Source of the DNA: CAZMUD01 sp964569715
GTDB taxonomy: Bacteria > Chloroflexota > Dehalococcoidia > Dehalococcoidales > UBA2162
Reading direction: 5' to 3'
Assembly (NCBI GenBank): GCA_964569715.1
Contig: CAZMUD010000004.1
Span: 1-37,454 of the forward strand
DNA: 37,454 nt
Positions 1-7,476 of the stretch are shown piece by piece. The notes below the pieces were generated by a model. It made no database searches. It saw nothing but the letters and a program-made list of their open reading frames with translations, and was not told where the DNA came from. Numbering within the stretch: position 1 is the first letter of the stretch; every line of letters starts with the position of its first letter. The translations under genes and the position numbers were made by a program.

Positions 1-662
1 ACCATGATGCAATCACTGTTACCCAGGTCTATCCAGTGGTTCGACATCGGGCCTCTACCCACTGTTTCCCCGTCAGCAGCCACTGCTGACGAAACACATA
101 TTCGGGCTTCGTTCTCAATATAGACCAAGCCTAATGCACGCAACATCTTGCTCATCAGATAGGCTTCTTCGCTATTAGGGAATGCGCTGCCTATTGAGGC
201 TATGGCTTCAATACGATTAACAGTATTGCCGCTACTGTCTATTTCAATAAAATTATTGTCACGGGTTGCCTTGATTTTGGCAGCAATGCTTGTTATGGCA
301 TCATCCCAGTCTATATCTGCCCAGCCGACAGCTCCAGCAGCACGGTGCTTGACCGTAGTCAAACGTTCTTCGCTATTGGCTACCTGATATAAGGAAGCAC
401 CTTTGGGGCAGAGAGAACCTTCATTGATGGGAGAATCAGGGTCACCCTCAAGGTTGATAATCTTCCTATCTTTCACTGCCATGATGACACTACAGCCCAC
501 CCCACAGTAGGGGCAGATAGTAGTCCTCTCCCCGATTTTCTTCTTCAGGGGTAGCTGCTTGGGAAGAGCAATGGCTTTATCCTGTTTTAAGATACTATAT
601 AAGAAAAAACCACCAGCCCCAGCTCCAGATGCCTTAAGGAAATCTCTTCGGCTCAGTTCCAC
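1..662 (-). CDS. Tat-exported molybdopterin oxidoreductase, formate dehydrogenase-N/OmeA-like, N-terminal part (cut by window edge)
   Basis: Only the first 220 or so residues are in the window. The gene starts at a GTG at 662, preceded by AAGGAGGG at good spacing and an in-frame TAA just upstream, so the start is firm. The N-terminus reads SRRDFLKASG followed by a hydrophobic stretch, a typical twin-arginine signal of exported molybdoenzymes. A [4Fe-4S] motif follows (C50, C53, C57, C85, with CPKG after the last). The region near residues 186-220 aligns with the active-site stretch of formate dehydrogenase-N (E. coli FdnG), including the later GRGxMxNHW motif. There the Sec/Cys-His pair is replaced by C189-V190. 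In known formate dehydrogenases the His is catalytically important. Dehalococcoides OmeA is a relative that has also lost the standard active site (Ser for Sec/Cys). Formate oxidation is therefore doubtful; an exported respiratory subunit of the OmeA kind fits better. It is divergent from a CsoR-family repressor gene. Confidence 0.85.
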   Translation of the reverse strand, partial: MELSRRDFLKASGAGAGGFFLYSILKQDKAIALPKQLPLKKKIGERTTICPYCGVGCSVIMAVKDRKIINLEGDPDSPINEGSLCPKGASLYQVANSEERLTTVKHRAAGAVGWADIDWDDAITSIAAKIKATRDNNFIEIDSSGNTVNRIEAIASIGSAFPNSEEAYLMSKMLRALGLVYIENEARICVSSAVAADGETVGRGPMSNHWIDLGNSDCIM

Positions 663-723
663 GACTTATCCCTCCTTTGAGTAGACTGACCTGACACCCA
701 GATTGATCGGTGCTAAAATATAT

Positions 724-737
724 TGACCGGCGGGTCA
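724..737. promoter_or_regulatory. Inverted repeat in the divergent promoter region
   Basis: TGACC and GGTCA flank four bases in the 157-base region between the divergent molybdoenzyme and repressor genes. On the minus strand it lies just upstream of an AT-rich stretch that could hold the -10 box of the molybdoenzyme gene. It could be an operator for that gene, but the regulator is unknown. Confidence 0.3.
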
Positions 738-763
738 GTGGCTATTAGTAGTCGAAGCTTATT

Positions 764-780
764 ATACCCTGTGGGGGTAT
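764..780. promoter_or_regulatory. CsoR/CstR-type operator
   Basis: The arms ATACCC and GGGTAT are separated by TGTGG, forming a 17-base G/C-tract inverted repeat 39 bases upstream of the repressor start. CsoR/RcnR/CstR-family repressors are known to bind such sites, with AT edges flanking C- and G-tracts. It overlaps a possible -10 sequence (TATACC), so binding would block transcription. The simplest reading is autoregulation; control of the divergent molybdoenzyme gene is also possible. Confidence 0.55.
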
Positions 781-819
781 GGTATATCAAGAGCTAAGAT
801 GAAATTCTTGGAGGGTGCA

Positions 820-1122
820 ATGGCTAAGAAAGAAGAAACAGAAGAAACATCACAGGAGATGTTGCTGAAACGGCTGAAAAGGATTGAGGGGCAGGTCCGC
901 GGCATCGAGAAAATGATTGTTGATGGCCGTGACTGTGAGAGCTTAGTTACTCAGCTGGCGGCTGTCCGTTCTGCTATCGAGAGCGCTGGCGCACTGGTGC
1001 TAAACAATTACATGAAGATTTGCTTTCGCAAAGGTGGCGAAGCGAAGTCGGCCAGTATTGATTCCCTGGCACGGGCAGTAGCCATTTGGGGAAGGGTGCA
1101 CGTCGGCGATAGCAACCATTAA
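820..1122 (+). CDS. CsoR/RcnR/CstR-family (DUF156) transcriptional repressor, Cys-Tyr-Cys type
   Basis: A 100-residue all-helical repressor with the family core (LKRIEGQVRGI and a following DGRDC). The start at 820 is preferred over the in-frame ATG at 799, because GGAGGG sits five bases before it and the shorter product begins like other family members. In copper-sensing CsoR the ligands are Cys-His-Cys at fixed spacing. Here the equivalents are C39, Y64 and C68: the two cysteines have the canonical 29-residue spacing and the histidine is a tyrosine. Loss of the His with both Cys kept is the pattern of the persulfide-sensing CstR group, so sulfur sensing is more likely than copper sensing. 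No sulfurtransferase or copper pump gene is adjacent, which leaves the target genes open. Confidence 0.85.
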   Translation: MAKKEETEETSQEMLLKRLKRIEGQVRGIEKMIVDGRDCESLVTQLAAVRSAIESAGALVLNNYMKICFRKGGEAKSASIDSLARAVAIWGRVHVGDSNH

Positions 1123-1123
1123 G

Positions 1124-1267
1124 CTACAAGCGCCCCTTATTTCTAATAACTGCCTCTATTCTGCCAATAACCTCGGGGTTAGCCTCAGGGAAGTCCAAAG
1201 CTTCAAAGGGATGGGAGGGCGAAGGTCCAATTTTAGATTTGCCGCTGCCCTTGCCCTCGCTTAACCC
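1124..1267 (-). pseudogene. Possible 3' remnant of an unidentified gene
   Basis: The minus strand has an open frame of 47 codons ending in TAG. Its composition looks protein-like (it includes PSHPFEALDFPEANPEVIGR). It is bounded upstream by an in-frame TGA at 1268-1270, and no good start codon or ribosome binding site exists inside it. The most economical reading is a decayed C-terminus of a larger gene. The family is not recognised, and the resemblance to coding sequence may be chance. The rest of the 1123-1382 spacer shows nothing clear. Confidence 0.25.
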
Positions 1268-1382
1268 TCAAAAGCGGTCAGGCACAGCTTCGATTCCCCG
1301 ACAACCAGACTAATCCTAGGCCTCTGCCCTCACCAGCAAGACTACTCTAGTCATACTGGATAAAAGCTGTTATAGTTCTTAT

Positions 1383-2117
1383 ATGCGCTACGCAATCATT
1401 GGCGATATGCACGCTAATCTAGCCGCTTTTACCGCAGTGCTGGACGACATTGAGCACCGGGGAGGAGTGGAAAAAATTTGGTGCTTGGGAGACATTGTCG
1501 GCTATGGCCCAGACCCACATGAGTGCATCGAGCTTCTGCGCAAAACCAACCACGTCTGTGTTGCCGGAAATCATGATTGGGCAGCAATCAGCAAGATTGA
1601 TACTGCTAAGTTTAACCCTGATGCTGCTGCCGCCTGTCACTGGACAGCCCAGCAATTAAGCTCGGCAGATGTAAAATACCTCGAGAACCTGCCGCTGGTT
1701 ATTGAGGAAGATGATTTCACTCTGGTGCACGGTAGTCCCAGGGAGCCTATCTGGGAGTACCTCATATCAAGCAGCATAGCCAAGGAAAATTTTGCTTACT
1801 TCAAGTCGCAATTTTGCCTGGTGGGTCATTCTCATATGCCACTAGTGTTCAGTCATAATGAAAGCGGCGCTTGTTCCCCTAGCCAATTCTCGGCTAATGT
1901 TAGGCTTGCCCTGGGCAGGAACCGATTGATTATCAACCCCGGTGGTGTGGGACAACCCCGAGATGGTGACCCCCGAGCCAGCTATGCTATTTATGATAGT
2001 GAAACCAGGCTGATTAGGCTCTACCGTGTTCCTTATGATATCCGTTCCACTCAAGACAAGATGGTAGCCCATGGATTACCTATGCGCCTGGTGTCTCGAC
2101 TGAGCCACGGCGTGTGA
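1383..2117 (+). CDS. Calcineurin-like metallophosphoesterase (YfcE/MJ0936-type)
   Basis: A 244-residue hydrolase of the two-metal phosphoesterase superfamily. The motifs appear in order: GDMHAN at the N-terminus (D8, H10), GDIVGYGPDP (D37), AGNHD (N63, H64), a VHGSP segment near the middle, and a GHSH motif. Together these give the full di-metal site. Length and motif spacing match the small bacterial phosphodiesterase group. The substrate cannot be told from sequence; family members hydrolyse phosphodiesters, nucleotides or phosphoproteins. There is no strong Shine-Dalgarno sequence before the ATG. It stands alone, with a minus-strand gene group converging on it from the right. Confidence 0.88.
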   Translation: MRYAIIGDMHANLAAFTAVLDDIEHRGGVEKIWCLGDIVGYGPDPHECIELLRKTNHVCVAGNHDWAAISKIDTAKFNPDAAAACHWTAQQLSSADVKYLENLPLVIEEDDFTLVHGSPREPIWEYLISSSIAKENFAYFKSQFCLVGHSHMPLVFSHNESGACSPSQFSANVRLALGRNRLIINPGGVGQPRDGDPRASYAIYDSETRLIRLYRVPYDIRSTQDKMVAHGLPMRLVSRLSHGV

Positions 2118-2209
2118 CTGAGTACGACAGGCTCAGAATTATCTTACCTTAATCTAAGACCGTATTTTGAGACAAGGTCAGCAGGGTGTGTCCTTCCTTT
2201 TAGTACATT

Positions 2210-3316
2210 TTATCTCAAGCATGTCCAGTAATCTTTTAGCTGTCTTTTAACTTCCTCTATGACCTTTTCTGTCGCGGCGAAGGAGGAATCCGTGCTGAAC
2301 CTTTGAGGAATCGGCTCCGGTTCTTCTATCTCAAGCTCAATGCCTCCTAGTCCGGAGAGCAAAGCCAGCCATGCATAGGGCAAGACCTCTTCATTATAAC
2401 CAGAGGCAATCAAATCAATAGCTTTACCATCACAGACCCTGGCCATTTCTCTGACCTTCTCCCCAATCATCCTGAAGCCTCTTACTGGTAGTCCCAAGCT
2501 AGTCAGCCCGTCAGCAAAATGAGGGTCTGAGCCACCATTTCGGATAATAATTTGCGGGTTGAATTCCCGAGTTACCGGCTCAACTATAGACTCAAAAGCC
2601 AGCCGGTAAGAATCATAGCCAGCATAAATAGGCATTGGAACATTGATGGTAAAGCCTCTCCCGCTGCCAGAACCAGTCTGATGAACGAAACCGGTCCCGG
2701 GATACAGGCTCCTGGGGTCTTGGTGCAGGTCAATAAATAAGACCCTCGGCTCCCCATAAAAATACTCGCTGGTCCCATTTCCCGCATGAGCGTCGGTATC
2801 CAAGATTAGAATTCTTTCTAACTCATATTCCTGCATCAAATACGAGCCGCAGAAGGCAACATCGTTATAAATGCAAAATCCCTCTCCATAAGCAGACTTG
2901 GCATGGTGCATCCCCCCACCTATGGATACTGCCTTTTGAAATTTACCTCCTTGAACCAAATCGCAGGCCATCTTGGCTTGTCCGATAATCAGTCTCGCCG
3001 CCTCTTCCAGTTTTCCCGGTTTCCCAATCGGACTGTTATCCCCGCTATGATACCGAAAAAATTGACCAGGGTAGCTCAAACCAACATTAGCAGCCCGGTA
3101 ATAGTCTCTGGTGAAATCGATATATTCTTTTTGGCAGATTAGGAGCAAATCTGCGTCTGTTGCCGGCTCCGCCTGGATAATTCGGTAATTATCACCCTCA
3201 GCTAGATTCTCTCGCAAAAATTGAGGAAACATTCGGTATCGGTCTCCGCGAAAAGGGTGACCTGGCCCAAAATCATATTCCCTTAATTCCGGGCGATATA
3301 AGATGGCAAAAGCCAT
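2210..3316 (-). CDS. Histone deacetylase/AcuC-family amidohydrolase
   Basis: A 368-residue zinc-dependent deacetylase of the arginase/deacetylase fold. The active-site features are present: GGMHHA (H137, H138, charge relay), DTDAH (D175 and H177, zinc ligands), a GSDPH segment supplying the third zinc aspartate, and an SGYNEE segment in the place of the catalytic tyrosine loop. The residue after the zinc His is Ala where many relatives have a second His; it is not a ligand. Bacterial members deacetylate acetyl-lysine (AcuC on acetyl-CoA synthetase) or acetylpolyamines, and the substrate here is unknown. GGAGG sits four bases before the ATG. It lies 30 bases downstream of the FmdB-like gene, so the two are probably co-transcribed. 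Confidence 0.88.
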   Translation of the reverse strand: MAFAILYRPELREYDFGPGHPFRGDRYRMFPQFLRENLAEGDNYRIIQAEPATDADLLLICQKEYIDFTRDYYRAANVGLSYPGQFFRYHSGDNSPIGKPGKLEEAARLIIGQAKMACDLVQGGKFQKAVSIGGGMHHAKSAYGEGFCIYNDVAFCGSYLMQEYELERILILDTDAHAGNGTSEYFYGEPRVLFIDLHQDPRSLYPGTGFVHQTGSGSGRGFTINVPMPIYAGYDSYRLAFESIVEPVTREFNPQIIIRNGGSDPHFADGLTSLGLPVRGFRMIGEKVREMARVCDGKAIDLIASGYNEEVLPYAWLALLSGLGGIELEIEEPEPIPQRFSTDSSFAATEKVIEEVKRQLKDYWTCLR

Positions 3317-3346
3317 TTTGCCTCCTCAAAACTCCCTAGAAACTAA

Positions 3347-3616
3347 CTATTTCTCCTCTGTGCTGTCAGCCTTAGCTTCGCCAGTGCTGCCAGTCTTAGC
3401 TTTGTCAGTGCCAGCTTTGTGTGGCCGGCGCTTATGCTTCTCCCTGCTGTCGGTAGAATAAAACCCGGACCCCTTGAAAATTATGGGCACTGCCGAGAAG
3501 ACACGCTGTGCCTTGCCTCCACACTGAGGGCAGGAAACCGGGGTGTTCTCACTAAAGCTCTGCTTTAGCTCAAACCGGGACGAACAGCAGGTACACTCGT
3601 ATTCGTAGATGGGCAA
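3347..3616 (-). CDS. FmdB-family zinc-ribbon protein
   Basis: A small putative regulatory protein of 89 residues. The family hallmark PIYEYEC is followed by a zinc ribbon with C8/C11 and C29/C32, then a hydrophobic patch (VPIIFKGSGFY) typical of the family, and a Lys/Ala-rich low-complexity tail. The TTG at 3616 is taken as the start because it gives the family-typical MPIYEYEC beginning and has GAGGAGG eight bases upstream. An in-frame GTG at 3625 overlaps that ribosome binding site. FmdB was named from amidase/formamidase operons; its exact role is not settled. It is co-directional with the downstream deacetylase gene. Confidence 0.85.
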   Translation of the reverse strand: MPIYEYECTCCSSRFELKQSFSENTPVSCPQCGGKAQRVFSAVPIIFKGSGFYSTDSREKHKRRPHKAGTDKAKTGSTGEAKADSTEEK

Positions 3617-3662
3617 ACCTTTCACCTCCTCTGTTATCTTATACCTTTAGGTAATTCTTTGC

Positions 3663-4064
3663 TTAGACGATTCCCCAATCTCTATAGCCTTGCTGAATAA
3701 CAGATAAATACTCTGCCGAAGGCGGTGTTTCCTCTGACCGACCAGCCTTGATATAGGTTATTGCCTGGATAGGCTCACCATCTTCATTAAATACCGTGAC
3801 CTTAAATCTGCCGTAGACATCAGGATAGCCTTCATATCTATCTAGTTGCCGTAAACATCGCTCCGAAATATCATAAACAGCACCAGGAACCTTCTCCCCT
3901 TGAAAAGGCCTGATGCTGGCCTTTCCGCCTCGCCATTGTCTGGACCACCCGACAAATACCAGCTTGTAATTGGGCAGGGTGGCTGTAAACTCAGGCTTGC
4001 TGTCTGGACAGCGTTCCCGCATTTGCTTTTGATTTAGATTGGAGGCATAAGCAAAATAATACAT
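3663..4064 (-). CDS. Gamma-glutamylcyclotransferase-like protein (GGCT/AIG2 fold)
   Basis: A 133-residue protein beginning MYYFAYASNL, the glycine-poor variant of the YxxYGSN substrate-binding loop of this fold. The conserved acid is in YEGYP (E78), the catalytic Glu of gamma-glutamylcyclotransferases. Members release 5-oxoproline from gamma-glutamyl amines or peptides, but the specific substrate here is not evident. It is the first gene of a minus-strand group with the FmdB-like and deacetylase genes; the spacing to the FmdB gene is about 46 bases. The ribosome binding site is weak. Confidence 0.82.
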   Translation of the reverse strand: MYYFAYASNLNQKQMRERCPDSKPEFTATLPNYKLVFVGWSRQWRGGKASIRPFQGEKVPGAVYDISERCLRQLDRYEGYPDVYGRFKVTVFNEDGEPIQAITYIKAGRSEETPPSAEYLSVIQQGYRDWGIV

Positions 4065-4214
4065 CGCCGATTTTTTTAACTGACGCCACTGGCAAAATAG
4101 CGCATCGCCGGTATGAAAGAAACCGTTAAGCCCTCAAAAACTGAGCTATCTGCTGTTTGAATTCTCGACTGCATCATAATAGAGCATCTACGGCAAAATG
4201 ACAACCTCTATCTA

Positions 4215-4244
4215 TTGTTCGAGGGGAACAGGGCGTGTTATAAT
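4215..4244 (+). promoter_or_regulatory. Sigma70-type promoter for the flavoprotein gene
   Basis: TTGTTC and TATAAT are separated by 18 bases, with the -10 box 27 bases upstream of the ATG at 4272. The -10 is a perfect consensus and the -35 matches at four of six positions. A GGAGG ribosome binding site follows. The rest of the 4065-4271 spacer shows nothing further. Confidence 0.55.
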
Positions 4245-4271
4245 TCCCTCTGATTAAGACGGAGGTAAATA

Positions 4272-4883
4272 ATGAAGATTTTGGGTCTTTCATGCAGCCC
4301 GCGAAAATCGGGTAACACCGAAATCCTAGTAGGTGAAGCGCTTAATGGAGCCCAAAAAGAAGGAGCGGAAGTAGAGCTCTTCAGTTTATCGGGCAAAGAG
4401 ATAAAACCCTGCGATGGTTGCTATACCTGCCTCAAGACAGGTAAGTGCCACATCAATGACGATATGCAGGCCGTTTACCAAAAGCTAATAGAAGCCGACG
4501 GAATCATCTTCGGCACCCCGATATACTTCTACTCCATGACAAGCCAGGCCAAAGCTCTCATCGACCGGACTCTTGCCCTGCGCCTCCCCGGCATCAGGTT
4601 AGCCAACAAGGTGGGTGGGGTAATTGCCGTAGCCGGTGCACTTGGCATTATAGATGCCATTAAAGACCTGTATTTCTATATCGCCATTAACCACATGGTT
4701 CCGGCCGATTATGTTGCCGCCTATGCTTCCAAGAAAGGGGCGATAAGGAAGAACGAACGGGACATGAAGGCAGCCTGGGAACTGGGCAGAGAAATGGTGC
4801 AGCTGGTCAGTAAAGGGTTTGAATTTCCCAGCGAATTTGAGCGTGGGCTAACCGCCTATGTAGCTGATAAGTATAAGCTATGA
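4272..4883 (+). CDS. Iron-sulfur flavoprotein (NADPH-dependent FMN reductase family)
   Basis: A 203-residue flavodoxin-like protein. The N-terminal loop SCSPRKSGNTE binds the FMN phosphate. A compact cysteine motif follows, with C47, C50, C53 and C59 (Cx2Cx2Cx5C), which in the archaeal/anaerobe Isf family carries a [4Fe-4S] cluster next to FMN. The segment GTPIYFYSMTSQAK is the usual flavin-contact loop. Such proteins shuttle electrons between ferredoxin and acceptors such as oxygen or peroxide in anaerobes. It has its own promoter and a GGAGG site. Its stop codon overlaps the convergent ArsA-like gene by six bases. Confidence 0.88.
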   Translation: MKILGLSCSPRKSGNTEILVGEALNGAQKEGAEVELFSLSGKEIKPCDGCYTCLKTGKCHINDDMQAVYQKLIEADGIIFGTPIYFYSMTSQAKALIDRTLALRLPGIRLANKVGGVIAVAGALGIIDAIKDLYFYIAINHMVPADYVAAYASKKGAIRKNERDMKAAWELGREMVQLVSKGFEFPSEFERGLTAYVADKYKL

Positions 4884-5813
4884 GGAATTGAGGGCATTCT
4901 TGCCAAACAGTATTCTTTCAACTTCCCTCAGCCTGTCCAAGCCTTTCAGTTCGTAGGGAAACATCGGCAGCTCGATTATTTCCAGGTCTGAATATCTATC
5001 GTAGATAACCTCAAGGTAATTCTTTTGCTGCCTGGCCTTGGTTAACAAAAAATCTGAGCCCCCCGCCTTGACTACATTATTGATTATCAACTGCTTCACC
5101 TTGAGACCATATTCGTTCAGCTCACCGAAAATACTTTCAAGCTGCTCAACGGCGAGAGCCTCCGGTATAGTAACCAGGATGAATCTCACTTCACTCCTGA
5201 GAAAATCCATATTATCAGCGGATAACCTCTCCCACCGCTTGATGATATCCAGTATCGGTTCCCTGCTCCTTTGACCAAGCTTCAGCTTAGAATAGATGCG
5301 CGGAGCCATTTTCAAGTGCTTCCCCAGCAGGGCCGGGGTTTTAAGCAAGGTGAGCGTCTGACCCAGCGGGGCTGTATCCCAGACAATAGTCTCATACTCG
5401 CCTTTCATGCTCAATTCCCTGATGTAGTCAACCATAAATTCATCGCTTAGCCCTGGCAGCACAGAGGTCATGAATTCAACAAATTCCGTGTAGCCAATGG
5501 ACACAAAAGAGGAAAAGACTCCGTATACTTCGTCCCCAAATTTCTTATCCCACATCTCTTTAACTTCCTCCGCCCCAAGTTCATTAATGTACAACGACCC
5601 AACAACCCTGGCTGGTTTCCTGTCGCCTGTTATCTCAAAGATATGTGATAGGGATGGGGTGGCATCAGTTGAGATAGCCAGGGTCTGCTCGGCGGAGGAA
5701 GCATAGTGAAGCGCTGCTGCCGCAGCACAGGTTGTCTTGCCGACGCCACCTTTCCCGGCAAACATGGTGATACTACCCCTGCTGGAACTAACCTGACCGT
5801 TGGCATCAATCAT
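4878..5813 (-). CDS. ArsA/Get3-family ATPase
   Basis: A 311-residue P-loop ATPase of the SIMIBI class. It has the deviant Walker A motif (FAGKGGVGKTT, residues 18-28), with the signature lysine of ArsA/Get3/MinD, and the family motif DTAPLGQTLTLL (switch II) in the middle. The start at 5813 is chosen because AGGAGGG lies about four bases upstream; an in-frame ATG at 5852 lacks such a site. No zinc-binding CxxC of Get3 or arsenite-binding Cys triad is seen. A role in arsenite export is therefore not supported, and the function is open (bacterial members are mostly uncharacterised chaperone-like ATPases). No ars genes are nearby. Confidence 0.85.
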   Translation of the reverse strand: MIDANGQVSSSRGSITMFAGKGGVGKTTCAAAAALHYASSAEQTLAISTDATPSLSHIFEITGDRKPARVVGSLYINELGAEEVKEMWDKKFGDEVYGVFSSFVSIGYTEFVEFMTSVLPGLSDEFMVDYIRELSMKGEYETIVWDTAPLGQTLTLLKTPALLGKHLKMAPRIYSKLKLGQRSREPILDIIKRWERLSADNMDFLRSEVRFILVTIPEALAVEQLESIFGELNEYGLKVKQLIINNVVKAGGSDFLLTKARQQKNYLEVIYDRYSDLEIIELPMFPYELKGLDRLREVERILFGKNALNSS

Positions 5814-5967
5814 CCTACCCTCCTGCCAGCAATAGATTGGTCTACTAGGCACATTTTTAAAGCCATCTCCATTCTACACCATAGCATTGGGTTTGAGTAA
5901 GGGTGAGACTTGCCCTCCTAGAACTATAGGCGTAAACTATAGGCACAAAAGGGAACCCTTGGGAAGA

Positions 5968-5992
5968 AGTTCGAACCCCACCCGGGGAGCAA
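5968..5992 (+). other. tRNA 3'-end-like fragment (possible old attachment site)
   Basis: A perfect seven-base T-loop (TTCGAAC) is followed by CCCAC and CCGGGGA, then GCAA in place of an N-CCA end. This resembles the T-arm and 3' acceptor strand of a tRNA. There is no matching 5' half in front of it, the 5' side of the T-stem does not pair well, and the CCA is altered. It is similar, though not identical, to the fragment at 37034-37060. It lies just upstream of the MFS gene and may be a decayed scar of an integration event. Chance similarity is not excluded. Confidence 0.4.
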
Positions 5993-6035
5993 CTTTTCCT
6001 TCTATAGCTATAAGTTGAAAGCGCGGAAGTAGTGA

Positions 6036-7334
6036 GTGAAGAAGGAAGCAGATAAATACCGGGGCATGGACGTGGAGCTGGAGGTGGCTGGAGGTGGGGG
6101 CGGACTTTTCCTATTCAATCAGAGAACCTTCAGCTCCCTGAAGAACCCGGTCTACCGTCTTTACTACGGCGGCCTGCTGGGCCAGATGGCTTCCAGGAAC
6201 ATGCAGATGCTGGCCCGCTCCTTGCTCATCTATCGCCTGACCGGCTCGGCCGCTATTCTGGGGGTAATGGCTCTAGCCACCGCCTTACCCCTGCTCTTCC
6301 TGTCCCTCTTCGGCGGAGTAATCGCCGACCGGGTGCAAAAGAAGTATGTCATGATTGCCGGCCAGGCGAGCTCGGCCGTGGTCGCCCTGGGCATCGCCCT
6401 TGCCCTAAGCCTGGGCTACCTGAGCCCCGAACACGCCGGCTCGTGGTGGATACTGATAGTGGCTTCCGTGCTCCAGGGGACTATTCTGGGTCTCATGATG
6501 CCCTCACGCCAGGCTATCCTCCGTGAGATTGTCAGCGAGGAGCAGCTGATGAACGCCGTGGCCCTGAATACTCTGGGGATGAACACCCTCCGGTTGCTGG
6601 CTCCGGCGGCAGCAGGCTTTCTCATCGACGCCTTCGACTTTAAGGCTGTCTATTATGCCATGACTGGCATGTACCTCATGGCTGTGGTCTTCATTGCCTT
6701 TATACCGCCCACCGGCACAATGACCGTCCGCGGCATCGGCGCTCTGGCATCTATTAGAGAAGGGTTACAATATATCCGTCATGAGAGAACCATCCTCCTC
6801 ATCCTGCTCTTCACCCTCTTGGCCGTCATATTATCGATGCCCTACATTCTGCTGATGCCTATCTTCGCTGATGACATCCTCAAAGTCGGTGCCACCGGGA
6901 TGGGGATACTGCTGAGTGTCTCCGGCATTGGTGCCATCGCCGGCTCCCTCACCCTCGCCTCTCTACCCAACAAGAAGCGGGGCACCATGCTGCTGGTCGG
7001 CAGTATCATTCTGGGCCTAGCTCTAGTGGGCTTCTCCCTCTCCAGCTCGTGGTATCTGTCTCTGGCCCTGATTATCTTCGTTGGACTGGGGCAGACGGGG
7101 CGGATGACACTGGGCAACACCCTGCTCCAGTACTACACAGAGGATGAGTACCGGGGACGAGTAATGAGCGTTTACCTGATGGAGTTCGGCCTGATGAGCT
7201 TTGGAACCTTCACCGCGGGGCTGATAGCAGAGGCTATAGGGGTGCAGTGGGCAGTTGGCGGGTTCGCCATAGTTCTTGTCTTCCTGTCCATCCTGGCATT
7301 AGCCTTCATTCCTCGGCTACGAAAGCTGGACTAG
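6036..7334 (+). CDS. MFS transporter, DHA3-like drug/metabolite exporter
   Basis: A 432-residue membrane protein with about 12 hydrophobic segments. It resembles the MFS_3/DHA3 group (EntS and macrolide-efflux-like): an early NPVYRLYYGG segment, the loop GGVIADRVQKKYVMI (the MFS motif A region), and a second-half ADDILKVGATGMGIL stretch. The substrate is unknown. The GTG at 6036 is the longest start; an ATG at 6066 would remove ten residues that precede the conserved part, and neither has a strong ribosome binding site. Codon use is visibly richer in G+C (many CTG, GCC, ATC) than in most neighbours. Together with the tRNA-like fragment just upstream, this hints at acquisition by transfer. Confidence 0.87.
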   Translation: MKKEADKYRGMDVELEVAGGGGGLFLFNQRTFSSLKNPVYRLYYGGLLGQMASRNMQMLARSLLIYRLTGSAAILGVMALATALPLLFLSLFGGVIADRVQKKYVMIAGQASSAVVALGIALALSLGYLSPEHAGSWWILIVASVLQGTILGLMMPSRQAILREIVSEEQLMNAVALNTLGMNTLRLLAPAAAGFLIDAFDFKAVYYAMTGMYLMAVVFIAFIPPTGTMTVRGIGALASIREGLQYIRHERTILLILLFTLLAVILSMPYILLMPIFADDILKVGATGMGILLSVSGIGAIAGSLTLASLPNKKRGTMLLVGSIILGLALVGFSLSSSWYLSLALIIFVGLGQTGRMTLGNTLLQYYTEDEYRGRVMSVYLMEFGLMSFGTFTAGLIAEAIGVQWAVGGFAIVLVFLSILALAFIPRLRKLD

Positions 7335-7351
7335 CTAGACCGTGTTTAAGC

Positions 7352-7380
7352 TTGACAATCAGATATACCTCATCTAAACT
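7352..7380 (+). promoter_or_regulatory. Putative promoter of the phosphate uptake pair
   Basis: A perfect TTGACA -35 box is followed after 17 bases by TAAACT, a four-of-six -10 box, about 97 bases upstream of the DUF47 gene. The -10 is weak, so this is a prediction only. Confidence 0.4.
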
Positions 7381-7476
7381 CACAGTGGAAGTAATATGGT
7401 AAACCTTTCTTTTCGCACTCCCAATCTCTAGTCGGTGTTACTTTAGCGTGCCCTTTGTGGCAAAGGAGGATTAGCA

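Noticed and set aside
202..387. Plus-strand frame with a hydrophobic start
   Set aside because: It lies on the opposite strand of the molybdoenzyme, whose frame has clear motifs and a firm start.
5923..5944. Direct repeat ACTATAGGC, two copies 13 bases apart
   Set aside because: It is short and isolated, with no target-site or regulator context; chance is likely.
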